Part shown: piece by piece, positions 38,272-49,820 of the stretch
Numbering within the stretch: the first letter of the stretch is position 1
How the letters are laid out: each line of letters starts with the position of its first letter
The notes under the pieces: model-generated
What the model saw: the letters and a program-made list of their open reading frames with translations, nothing else
Databases searched by the model: none
Told to the model about the DNA's origin: nothing
Position numbers and translations under genes: made by a program
NCBI GenBank assembly: GCA_964020155.1
Contig: OZ026550.1
Location: 4,211,352-4,275,351 of the forward strand
Reading direction: 5' to 3'
Origin: Chondrilla cf. caribensis
Taxonomy: Eukaryota; Porifera; Demospongiae; Chondrillida; Chondrillidae
Length of the DNA stretch: 64,000 bases

Positions 38272-41082
38272 CTCTCAATGTCTATCCAGTGTATCCTCAG
38301 ATACTTTCAATGACACTCTTAATGTACATGTACTTGTAACACTGTTTCTAATTTATTGTATAGATCCGAACATTATTGAGATGTGTGAAATTATCGCTGT
38401 ACAGTATTTATGTCAATGTAAATGTATTATTTGTATTTTGAATGAAACTCTTCAATAATAGTGATTTGATTTCATGTCATACGAGTCCCACTATATGGTT
38501 ACAGATGGATATTGTGACCAGTTTTCTTGATCACGTCATAATACCTTCATTTGATCTCCTGGAAACCATCCACTGTCAGAGTCCAGATGTACAGACCTTA
38601 TAAGGAAAACGTGGGCGCTTAAAGTGTGATGACGTCATTGAAGCAGGTGTCCATAGCTTCTTCGAAGTTCTAGATCTAGATCTGTCAAGAACTTCCATTT
38701 TTCTCGTTCGAACCGTATAATATGAAGGAACGTATACGTATAAGGACAGTTATGTCAAGAGGTAAGGCATCATCGCCACTTCTGTGCACTGTATGGTGGA
38801 GTATACTTACGTATAGCTAGTAGCTATATCAGGTAGTCTTCTGTATTCCCTATATCTCTCTACCAGCTAGTACGTGCACATGTAGTTATACCGCCACAAC
38901 TCCTATCAACATACCGACCTATAGCTATATCGAATGACTTACAACACATTCCCCATCAGCCGTCCTCTTCTCTACTTGCCTATCACATCGATCACGACCA
39001 CTCAGTCGCTTCTAATCCTAGACTAGCACGTGTACTTTGTTCGACTGTATTCCTCACCCAAGTGATAACCATGTTGAAGGAAGTGATGTCTGAAGTACAT
39101 GTACACGTGTGTAACAGTCCACCTGTAAAGTTGCAGCCAGTCATGCAGTAGAATTATCTGTAGTCTAACTATCTCCTGTCGGTCTCTTTATACTGTCCAT
39201 GCATTCTTCAACCATCTCCCATCAAATAGAGGAGGTGACTGTATACCACAGGTAGTAGTGTATAGAGTCTGATGTTGATTTGATCCTGTGCCATTGAGTG
39301 CAGTGTATTGTTAAGGAGGTATATTCCAGCCTGGTGGTGGAAGTGGTGTGGTGGGACAGTCCACTCATGAATATTGGTGATAGTGTAGATATAATATTGA
39401 TCCTTCCCTAACCATGATGGTGATCCGTCCACACATTGTTGTGACCGTGTGTGTTATTGTTCCATTTTTGATGGATGTCATTTCTGGTTGCATCCAGTTT
39501 GGTACATGTTAAGGTGCCCTATAAGCTGGAACCTTACTATTGAGGAAACTTTGGTACATGTTATGGTGTCCTAGTTTCTGAGGTTGAGTAATCCTCAAAT
39601 ACAAAGGAACATAGTAAAGTGTCCTCATTTCCAGAGGTATCCTTTCTCCAGGGTGTTGTTAAGGAGAGGTTCCATTGTACATGCGTGGTTCTAGTCTCAC
39701 ATAGCCAGACCCTCTTTTTCCATTTCAAATTCATGACTGCACAATAACGCAATGGAGGATATAATATAGCCCATTCTTGCAGGTCCATTGATGTGTAGTA
39801 CCAATGTGACCGAGTACGTTTTATGTGGAGGTGACGTTGATCCTCAATTGAGTGTCCTTTGTACAGAAGTCATCCGGGACCACTAAACTATACTTAAGTA
39901 TTGAGTGTTTTTCCTCATTTTGTTCTCTTCCACAAGACCCTACTGTGGACATTGGTGCATTGGATGTAGATCTCACAAGTACCTCTAGTGCTGTGAAGGA
40001 CTTCTTCAAGCTCGAGCTTCTTCCCAATCCTCTTTAGTCATTGAGTACAACATCACAAGAAATGCTATTGTCCTTAGTAAGTTGAAGTGTGTATTTGTAT
40101 GTGCATGTAGTATGCATGTATACAAGTATGTGTGTATCTGCTTCTCTTTGTGTGTGTACTATTTGTGTATATTTTGTTCGTTTTGTGTGTATGTATGTGT
40201 TGTGTTGGTATGTACTTATATATATTATTTTAAAAGCGTAGTTTTTTCTCCATGAACTGAAGGTACAGTAAGTGTGTACCTATTATATCTTTATTGAGTC
40301 AGATATTACATGTGAGGATTGTAGAACATTAAGTGTATCCTTAAGTCTGGCTATGCAAGACCGTTCCTGGTTTCCCTGTGTCCTCCTGAGATTCCTCACT
40401 TCATCTCTTTTGTGTATTCTTGTTGGTTCTTCCAGGTTGTGGGTGAACAGTGAAGTGAACAAGATGACTGTATTCAACCTGGTGATTGTTGAAAATGACT
40501 AAAACCTTTTTGCTTTGCACTGCATTGCTTTTGTAAAGAGTGTAAATGGATTTTCATTCTCATGTCTTAATTGTTCCCATTATCATTGTGTACATAGCAG
40601 CAATATGTTTCAATAAAGTAGCACTGTGTGTGGTTTGATGTGCATATGTATTATGTATGGCAGTGGTTGTCATGTATGTGTCCACATTGTAATATAGCTT
40701 ATTACTTCTTAAGGACCCCACAGGTCTCTCCTGTGCTGTGGTGTGTATTATAGAGCTATAGTTCATGTTGTACTCTTGATGATTGGAAGCTGTTCTCCTC
40801 ATTGGTGGCCTGTGAGGGCCTCTGGCGGAGTCGTGATCTCTCCATCTTTTCTTGTATGCTAAAGGGGCGTGTCCTCATGCTACAATTTGACAAGCCTATC
40901 ACGAGTCTTAGGGCGGATCCCTAGACCTGCCCAAGGAAAACCATCAGGAATTATTCAATATCGCTTGTAATGTACGTAAGAAAGTGGTCTCTTAGTAATT
41001 GTAGTACTGCATGATTTATTGTAGATATATTTCAATTTTTGAATTCAGTTCGAGAGTTACGCGTCTTGTCAGCTCCGACGAA
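38272..41082. other. Tail module 1 between kinase-NHL gene 2 and CARD gene 1
   Basis: This block recurs after each downstream NHL gene (47875-51676 and 56616-59667). It holds a CArG/CRE pair, a candidate mini-exon ATGTCAAGAG followed by gtaagg (38752), a candidate exon 39937-40037 (acceptor cacaag, reading DPTVDIGALDVD to a TAG), and a candidate exon 40436-40502 (acceptor ttccag, reading WVNSEVNKMTVFNLV to a TAA). The reading frames and splice sites are partly kept between copies, suggesting either a small gene or alternative 3' exons. The mini-exon joins the first candidate in phase to give only about 36 residues. I cannot assign a function. Confidence 0.4.
38596..38637. promoter_or_regulatory. 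CArG box plus full CRE
   Basis: CCTTATAAGG at 38596-38605 and TGACGTCA at 38630-38637, followed 115 bp later by the conserved ATGTCAAGAG/gtaagg start-donor. The spacing and order are repeated at 48190-48231. Likely promoter of the tail-module transcript or of the downstream CARD gene (inference). Confidence 0.5.
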
Positions 41083-44000
41083 ATGGCAGAAGAGCTAGAA
41101 GAAGCAGAAGTGGTGAAGAAAGTAATAGAGAATCTTCGTAGTTTTCTTCAGAACAACTTAAAGATCGATGAGGATTTCGTTTTAGATTTACAAGCGAAAA
41201 GACTTCTCAACGAGACAGATGCCAGTCGCCTCCGCGTTTCTCTATCCAAAGGCGGCAGTGAAGCCCTATACAGTCTACTGGATCATGTGGCGTCCTATTA
41301 CGATCGAGAGACGTTAGGAAAGCTTTGTACCTTTTTGGAGGACTATTCCGAGCGTAAAATTCGACCTCGTCTACGTGGAATAGCTGAGAAGCTTAGGAGT
41401 GAAATGAAACGGTGAGTAGTGGATGTGTGAGTGTTTTGAGACGTTTTGGGTACCGTTTGTACATAAAACACAACCCTACAATCTCGTACTAACTATAAAT
41501 TCTGAAAGCAGTGACTCGGTTATCAAAAGATATCGTTATTCTGAGTTTGGACAGGTTTTCATCCTTCAAAAAGCGCGATCGAATAATATTATAGAATCTG
41601 ATTATTTGAATGGCACTTTTATGGAGGAGAAATTACTCACACACAAAATGATTGAGTATAATGTACTTCTGAATAATGTACGATACAGTCACATTCGATT
41701 GAAGGACACTTGTTTACCATAAAAATACAATTGAGTGCAGGGCTTCGATAATTGACATTATGCATGTGCACACTATAAATGTCCCAGGCCTATTTTAGCT
41801 AGCTGTAAGTACATGTAATCTTATGTCAAGAGAGTCCTTAGGGGAGCATCATTGTATAGGATCGCGTTTAATTAATTTTGTGTTACATTTTCTGTGTATA
41901 TATGTTTGCGTGTATGTATTTATAATAATAATGATTATGGATAATATCATTCCAATCCTCAAGAATGCACAAGGATTGATAAGACCCAGCAGTATTGTTG
42001 ACATTACTTCTGAGGCTCTTCTCAGTTGCGGTAGGACAAAACCATGAGTAAATTCTTCAAAGTCTTCATCATTCATTGTAAAGTTGTATCGGACAATTGG
42101 ACTTTGGATAAAATTATCTATTCTAGTAGTTGACAATGTATTGGATTGGCCATCAACTTCAAACACTTTTGATGAAGGATGTTGAATTTATGTTGCAATT
42201 TGAATCAATTGTTGCTCATGCAGCCCAGCTATTATGCTCTCAATGAGTTTTGATACCTGGTTCCTAGCAGTTGTCTCTCAAGAGAGACATACGTATCTAT
42301 TATTATACCGTAGTGTCTGAAATTTTCACAGGACCTAATTTTCGCGAATCGCTCGATTAGGACTGTTTGCGTTTATATTTTCATGAATGGCAACATGCTT
42401 ATTGTTTTCTGTTTAGCACTTCGAGGGCGCTTATGTGTTATGAATGGTGACGGAACACTAGGTACTATTGTTTATAGTCGAGACAAGCTTCTGATGTTTA
42501 TTTTTCTGAGAAAGAGCTGCAAGATTGCTTGCTTTTGAAGATGCCCACGTTTGAGTATGAGAGCTGTATTCGAGGATATCATGTTCTATCAGACTATTTG
42601 GAACTGTAGCATTGGAGAGGTTCTTAGCTGCCGTCTAGAGACCAGAAATGCTGAAGATCCCTTTGCTACAGACGTATACAAAGGCAATTGCCCTTTGTTC
42701 CCATGTTGTCCGTACTACCAATGTATAAATGGCTGCCATTTAATACATACCCACGATAATTTTCGCGAAAACGACCTTCCTCGTGAAATTCGCAAAAATT
42801 ATGTCCCGTGAAAAATTTGGACACTACGGTATATATTCCAAACCAATGTCCCTATACTGTAGAGATGAATACATGGGGAGTGGCAGGGTTGATGGGAAGC
42901 AAGGTTTTATCAAGTTATTGACTTTTTTGTACATGCACATACTTATGTGTACCTACTTATGTGTATGCTAACATTAGAATGTTATGAGAATACATGGACG
43001 TATTATGTAAATTTGTACATGTGCATACGTGTACATGTGTGTATGTATGGACATCACTGAAAACATGACATATTGTAAGTAGGTACAGTGCAATTACGAT
43101 TAGGTTATGATGGATTCTCATTACATTATGATGTTTTTATTAAGGATTACATTTTGGAAAGACATCATTGCGAAAGAATTACAAGGGTTGAAGAAAAACT
43201 ACAATTGTTTTATGATTCCACTACAATTGAATTATGTGTGGACTATGATTCTACTACAACAGAAGTTGTCACTAGGAGCAAAATTGATGTCTACAATTTG
43301 CATTATTTACTATTCTGCTATGATTGCATTATATATTATACTAATCATATTTACGCACACTTGCAGACACCAACCAGGTCAAATCCACCAACCTGACCCT
43401 CCTCCACAAGATGGTGTACCTGGACCTACAGCTACTAGTGAGTAGAAGCTTACACGTAGAAGTGTGTGTATGCACTAATCGATGTACAGCGAATACTCAT
43501 TATTCCAATGCAATTTGATTTAAAATAATAATTGGTGGATTAATGAGTTTGGCACATTACATAACTGGATATTCATTGGTACTTGGAAATTGAGGTGTAT
43601 TGAAAGGTTTGGCAGATGGAGCACTTGCAGATTAATGAGAATTCACTGTACTTTGTATGTACAATAAATATGCACTTCCTGTAACATCCAGCACAATACA
43701 GGTAAAGTCCACATAATGTACATAGTACAAACAATTATAGCTATGTGTGTGCATGCATACCTGCTTCATGTGGAATGAGGGACCACAGGGACATTGACTC
43801 CACAATATGCATTGGCCCTCTCAGTACGTTCTGTGGACAATGGCACACACAGGCTACACACATCCAGTATGTTCTAATGTGTATGTGATACAGTCTACTG
43901 CTGTTGTCTTCAGGTCCTCCATCCTCCCCACCAGCCACACAAGGGGAACCTACTCCAACAGTGTCCACAATGGACGAGAGGTCACAGAAGATAAAAAGAA

Positions 44001-45599
44001 TTGTGGACATGTACAGGAGTGAAAGCACTAAAGTCAGCCTCCCAGAGATCCCTGAACTGGAAGACGATTTTGACGATATGATGGGAAATTTAAATGCTAA
44101 ATTGTCAACAGCAGATCCTCAGGTGATTTGTAAACTTGTAAGTATAGTGTGTTTGAAGTATCGGAGATACATCCATGGTGTAAAACCTGGAAAAGTACCA
44201 TCCATTCCAAACACGGCTAGTGGCCTGTGTGAGTTCATCTTAGAGAAATCCACTCCCTATGAGACACTCCTCGTACATCATGCCGTTGATGTTCTGGACA
44301 GTGAAGACTTGAAGGGGACCTTACGAAGCTATGAATCCAATCTGGGTAATCACCTGAGACAAACACTACAATCATATAGAAAGAGAAATGTGACCCTCCC
44401 ACTGCGCAATGACCACACCCACCTGGCTGTTGTCCTATCCAAAGAGCAAATACTCCTCTCCCTCGTTCTCCACATCAAGGAATACTTGATGAAGTACCTG
44501 CAACTGGAGGAGACCATATTTGAAGGTTTTGGGGAGGGTTGTACCGTCTTGTTCTACTCTATCCTCAAAGTAGATGCTGTCCTCCTGGCTCCGAAGATCC
44601 TTTCTCACTCAGCAGAATTGAAGAGGATGTTCGACATAACACACCTGGTTGTGTTTGATTGCTTTGCCTGTGATCTGGAGAGGGCCACCATTGAGCTACC
44701 TGTGAGTGTGTATATACGTATTCACCCTGCAAATCACCAAACCTTGTAATACGTTATTTTTTCTGTAGTAGTCACAGATATACACTACCGTCTCAAGTAG
44801 AATGTCCTTTATATCCAGGTTCTACTGTATAACATCATCTAGGTTGGGTCCCAAGAATGTCCTTTACATCAAGGCTCTACTGTATAACACCCTTTAAGTT
44901 GGGTCCCAAGAGTGTACTTTATATACAGGTTCTACTATATAACATGTACTAGGTTTGGTCCAAAGAGTGTCCTTTATATCCAGGTTCTACTGTATAACAT
45001 CCACTAGCTATAAGTTGGGTCCCAAGAGTGTACTTTATATACAGGTTTTACTATATAACAATTTACTAGGTTTGGTCCAAAGAGTGTCCTTTATATCCAG
45101 GTTCTACTGTATAACACCCACTAGATTGGGTCCAAAGAGTGTCCTTTATATCCAGGTTCTACTATATAACATGTACTACGTAGGTTTGGTCCAAAAGAGT
45201 GTCCCAGCTCGAACAGAAAGATGTTGAACTTCGACATAAAGATGAAGAAAGTGGTCGTCAGTATGCCGTACTGTTTCATGAGCACCAACAGCTTCATCTA
45301 GAACGTGATCAACTACGTCAGGAACGACATCAGTTTCAACAAGAACGTGATCAACTTCGTCGTGAACGAGATCAGCTTCAACAAGAAAGTAGTTGTTCAT
45401 TGTCTACTAAACCAGTGAGTTGTTCATATTTATTACACAATGTATCCTTTTCTTCCATTAAACAACAACTCATTATCCCTTTCCTTCACTCAATGGTTCG
45501 TCTTACATAAATCCAATCACATGTACACAGATGCATGCCCACATTCACAAGCACATACAAACACACAACACACAACACAACACCACACACACACACTCA

Positions 45600-45662
<63 letters not shown>

Positions 45663-46822
45663 ACATGTGAATTCATCCAGATGAAATATATATAGTTAAT
45701 GTTGCTGTAATAATGTGTGACACTGTGTGCATGTGTGTATGCACTTTATTACAGTAACACTATATACACATCAGTATGAATTGACATGGAATTCATTTCT
45801 AATACTTTTTTAATGTAATAGAGAATTAGCACTTAAATTATCTGTGACTGCAATAGCTACATATGAATACATAATACTACTCCTTGGCTAATTCCTGCAA
45901 TCATTGCCACTGTAATAGCGTCATAGAGTCTGATGTTGATTTGATCCTGTGCCATTGAGTGCAGTGTATTGTTTGGAGGTATATTCCAGCCTGGTGGTGG
46001 AAGTGGTGTGGGGGGACAATTCACTCATAAATATTGGTGATATTGTAGATATTTGATACTTCCATAACCATGATGGTGATCCGCCCACACATTGTTGTGA
46101 TCGTGTGTGTTATTGTTCCATTTTTGTCGGATGTCATTTCTGGTTGCATCCAGTTTGGTATGTGATAAGGTATCCTATGAGCTGAAGCCTTTCTATTGTG
46201 GAGACTTTGGTACATAAAGTTCTATATAGCTAGTTTCTGAGGTTGAGTAATCCTCAATTACAAAGGAACATAGTAAAGTGTCCTCATTCCAGAGGTGTCC
46301 TTTCTCCAGGATGTTGTTAAGGAGAGGTTCCATTGTACATGCGTGGTCCTAGTCTCACATAGCCCGACCTTCTTCCTCCATTTTATGACTGCACAATAAC
46401 ACAATGGAGGATGTAGCCTTGAAAGATCCTTGCTAACATAGCCCATTCTTGCAGGTCCATTGATGTGTAGTATCAATGTGACCAAGTACGTTTTATGTGG
46501 AGGTGACGTTGATCCTCAATCGAGTGCATGTCCTGTCCACAGTATGCCATGCTGCTTCATGAACACCAACAGCTTCAACAAGAACGTGATCAACTTCGTC
46601 GTGAACGAGATCAGCTTCAACAAGAAAGTAGTCGTTCATTGTCTACTAAACCAGTGAGTTGTTCATATTTATTAGACAATGTATCCTTTTCTTCCATTAA
46701 ACAACAACTCATTATCCCTTTCCTTCACTCAATGGTTCGTCTTACATAAATCCACTCACATGTACACAGATGCATGCCCACATTCACAAGCACATACAAA
46801 CACACAACACCACACACTCACA

Positions 46823-46889
<67 letters not shown>

Positions 46890-47874
46890 TTTTAATGTAA
46901 TATAAAATTAGCACATAAATTATCTTTGACTGCAATAGCTACGTATGAATACATAATACTACTCCTTGGCTAATTCCTGCAATCATTGCCACTGTAATAG
47001 CTCAGGCTAGCCCCCACTGATGATCATCAGCTGTCTAGTAGTATTATTTGCTTATTTCCTTCAGGCTGTGAAGAAGCCACCCAGGATCTGGAAAGATATG
47101 AAGTGTCAGAAGATACTGAAATGTGGAGGTTGTTGTCATGGTTTAGCTACAAAAGAGAACCACATTGCTGTTGCTGTTCAAAATAGCATTGAAGTATATG
47201 AAATTTATGACAGGAGTAGCACTGACCTACTGCACAACATAGGAATGGATCAGCTGGGTGGTGGCCTGAATGGTGTCACATTCTATGACCAAGAACACAT
47301 TTTAGTATCAGACTATGACAATGGCAACATTAAAATGTTCACCATACAAGGACGACATGTCCGTACAATAGATCGAGGAAGTACCACATTCAGACCCTGT
47401 GGTATCACTATCAGTCCGGATGGATACATTTATGTTTGTGATGATGCCAACGACTGTGTTTGTGTTTTTGATGTAAATGTAAAGTTTCTGTTTTCCTTTG
47501 GTTCACGTGGTAGTGGTGATGAGTGTTTAGATTGTCCTGAAGACCTATGTTTTGCCAGTGATGGCTTTCTCTACATCACTGATGTTGGTAATAATAGAAT
47601 TTTTGTATATGATAAAGATGGAAAATTCATTAAAAAGTTCACCACTATTTCCATACCAACCTGTATAGATGCCACTAATTGTGGACATCTTATTGTTAGT
47701 TCAGACTGGTCTCACGAAGTCATGATATACACCACTGGAGGTGACTTGGTCCATGTATTTGGAGAACATGGTAGTGAATTAGGACAATTTGTTGGTCCTG
47801 ATGGTGTATCAGTAGACAGTGATGGTTTGATTTACATTGCTGATAGTAATAACTGTCGTATTCAAGTGTTTTAA
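41083..47874 (+). CDS. CARD-like / Pro-rich linker / novel domain / coiled coil / NHL protein, copy 1
   Basis: Exons: 41083-41411, 43367-43437, 43914-44701, 45208-45414, 46543-46653 and 47065-47874. All have AG/GT borders and agreeing phases (2, 1, 0, 0, 0, stop). Exon 1 (about 109 residues) is an all-helical death-fold domain most like a CARD (VIENLRSFLQNNLKI...LLDHV...FLEDYSE). Exon 2 is a 23-residue Pro/Gln linker. Exon 3 is a 262-residue helical-then-mixed domain (STPYETLLVHHAVD, LSLVLHIKEYL, FEGFGEGCTVLFY, HLVVFDCFACD) of a kind I associate with sponge and cnidarian death-fold proteins but cannot name. Exons 4 and 5 are coiled coil (ERDQLRRERDQLQQE). Exon 6 is the NHL propeller. The start at 41083 is preferred because the upstream in-frame ATG is out of frame in copy 3. 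A CARD would recruit CARD partners while NHL senses ligand (inference). Confidence 0.78.
42305..42832. mobile_element. 528-bp TIR element with TACCGTAGTGTCTGAAATTT ends
   Basis: The left end TACCGTAGTGTCTGAAATTT and right end (reverse complement TACCGTAGTGTCCAAATTTT) are inverted repeats. Subterminal 'cgcgaatcgctc' and 'gaaattcgcaaaaatt' segments are also inverted. It lies in the first intron of CARD copy 1 and is shared with copy 3 (60896-61414), but is absent from copy 2. Confidence 0.7.
43487..43648. mobile_element. Tigger-like MITE in CARD copy 1 intron 2
   Basis: Ends CAGCGAATACTCATTATTCC and reverse CAGTGAATTCTCATTAATCT. The same element sits at the equivalent position in copies 2 (53237) and 3 (63063), so it was inserted before the array was duplicated. 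Confidence 0.6.
44795..45200. repeat. 55-bp tandem repeat, about seven copies, leading into the coiled-coil exon
   Basis: The core 'tgt(c/a)ctttatatccaggttctactgtataaca' recurs at 44803, 44858, 44913, 44968, 45029, 45085 and 45140. Most spacings are 55-56 bp and one is 61. The last partial unit supplies the sequence directly before the acceptor at 45207. Confidence 0.85.
45602..45658. repeat. (CA)n microsatellite
   Basis: CA tract in the intron after the first coiled-coil exon of CARD copy 1. A matching tract follows the second coiled-coil exon (46824-46887); both belong to one duplicated segment. Confidence 0.9.
45930..46520. repeat. Partial tail-module copy inside a CARD copy 1 intron
   Basis: The DNA from 'gagtctgatgttgatttgat' (about 45926) to 'gtgacgttgatcctcaat' (about 46520) repeats 39266-39850 of tail module 1. 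It lies between two coiled-coil exons, each followed by the same exon-end and CA tract. This shows that a tail fragment together with a coiled-coil exon was duplicated within the gene. Confidence 0.65.
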
Positions 47875-48047
47875 CTCTCCATTTTTCCATGTCTTCTGTG
47901 TCCTCAAATACTTTGGATAACACTCTTTATGTACATGTACTTGTATCACTTTTTCTATTCTAATTGTTTTTTTTTCAAACATCGTTTGATATGTGTGAAG
48001 TTATTGTTGTATTTTTAATGTAATTGTATTATTTGTAATTTATATTC

Positions 48048-48053
48048 AATAAA
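48048..48053 (+). promoter_or_regulatory. Poly(A) signal AATAAA of CARD gene 1
   Basis: Canonical hexamer 174 bp downstream of the NHL stop codon at 47874. Confidence 0.6.
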
Positions 48054-48189
48054 ATCGATTTGATTTTATGTCGTATGGGTCCACGTCTATGGTCACAGAT
48101 GTCTATTGTGACCAGTTTTCTTGATAACGTCATAATACCTTCATTTGATCCCCTGGAATCTATCCACTGCCATAGTCCAAATGTACAGA

Positions 48190-48231
48190 CCTTATAAGGT
48201 AAACATGGGCGCTTATAGTTTGATGACGTCA
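48190..48231. promoter_or_regulatory. CArG box plus full CRE
   Basis: CCTTATAAGG at 48190-48199 and TGACGTCA at 48224-48231, 34 bp apart start to start, the same spacing as in tail module 1 (38596 and 38630). Confidence 0.5.
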
Positions 48232-49731
48232 TTGAATCCGTAGCTTCTTCAAGAACTTCAATTTCTCTTGTTCGAATTTTTAACCAATAATGTGAAGAAA
48301 CGTATATTAATTAACGTAATTGCAAGGACAGTTATGTCAAGAGGTAAGGTATCATCGCCACTTATAAGCACTGTATGGTGGAGTACATTTACGTAATAAA
48401 TTATGGCGTACGCGTAGCTTTTGTTAAAATTAGCTATTTCGGGTAGTCTCCTGTATTCCCTATCCCTCTACCAGCTAGTACGTGTACATGTAGTTATACC
48501 GCCACAACTCCTATCAACATACCGACCTATAGCTATATCGAATAACTCGCAACACATTCCCCATCAGCCGTCCTCTTCTCTATTTGCCTATCTCATCGAT
48601 CACGACCACTCAGTTTCTTCTAATCCTAGACTAGTACGTGTACATGTAGCTATAGTAAGACGGTGTAATTTGTTGGACTGTATTCCTCACCCAAGTGATA
48701 ACCATGTTGAAGGAAGTGATGTCTGAAGTGCACGTGTGTAACAGTCCACCTGTAAAGTTGCAGCCAGTCATGCAGTAGAACCATCTGTAGTCTAACTATC
48801 TCCTGCATGTCGGTCTCTTTATACTGTCCATGCATTCTTCAACCATCCCCCATCAAATAGAGGAGGTGACTGTATACCACAGCTAGTAGTGTATAGAGTC
48901 TGATGTTGATTTGATCCTGTGCCATTGAGTGCAGTGTATTGTTAAGGAGGTATATTCCAGCCTGGTGGTAGAAGTGGTGTGGTCGGACAGTCCACTTATG
49001 AATATTGTCCATATATTTGGTACATGAATATGGTGTCCTAGCTCCTGAATACAAAGGAACATAGTAAAGTGTTCTCATTCCAGAGTTATCCTTTCTCCGG
49101 AGTGTTGTTGAGGAGAGGTTCCACTGTACATGCATGATCCTAGTCTCACTTAGCCACGCCCTCTTCCACCATTTTATGACTGTACACTAACACAATGGAG
49201 GGAAGATTCTTGAAAGAGTCTGGCTAATATAGCCCATTCTCTCAGGTCCATTGGTGTGTAGTACCAATGTGACCAAGTACCTCTTTATGTGGAGTTGAAG
49301 TGCTATTATTGTACATTAATCCTCAATTGAGTGTCCTTTGTACAGAGGTCGTCCACTAAACTATGCGTAAAGTATTTAGTGTTTTCCCTCATTTTGTTCT
49401 CTTTCACAAGACCCTACTGTGGACATTGGTACATTGGATGTAGACATCACAAGTACCTCTAGTGCTGTGGAGGACGTCTTCAAGCTTCTTTCCGATCCAC
49501 TTTAGTTATTGAGCACGGCGACAGCGGAGATTCTATTGTCCTTAGTAAGTTGAAGTGTTATTTGTGTGCATATTGTGGTATGCATGTGTACAAGTGTGTG
49601 TGTATCTGCTTCTCATTTTGTGTGTGTACTAGTCTACATTTGTGTATGTTTTATTCTTGTGTGTGTTGGTAGTGATGCTGTACACGTATACCTTTATTGA
49701 TTACATGTAACTGTTTAGTCTCAAAAAGTGC

Positions 49732-49732
<1 letters not shown>

Positions 49733-49799
<67 letters not shown>

Positions 49800-49820
49800 G
49801 TGTGCGTGTGTGCGTGTGTG
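49733..49820. repeat. (TG)n microsatellite
   Basis: TG tract with gcgtgtg variants at its 3' end, in tail module 2. The corresponding tract in module 3 is at 58664-58737. Confidence 0.9.

Noticed and set aside
39208..39432. Minus-strand frames reading GIYLLNNTLHSMAQDQ in tail modules
   Set aside because: Similar in all copies, but broken by stops at different places and without domain or splice support; likely a by-product of recent duplication.
41423..41722. 99-residue frame just after CARD copy 1 exon 1, partly kept in copy 3
   Set aside because: It starts after the splice donor and its frame is lost in copy 3 and absent in copy 2, so it is shared intron sequence rather than coding.
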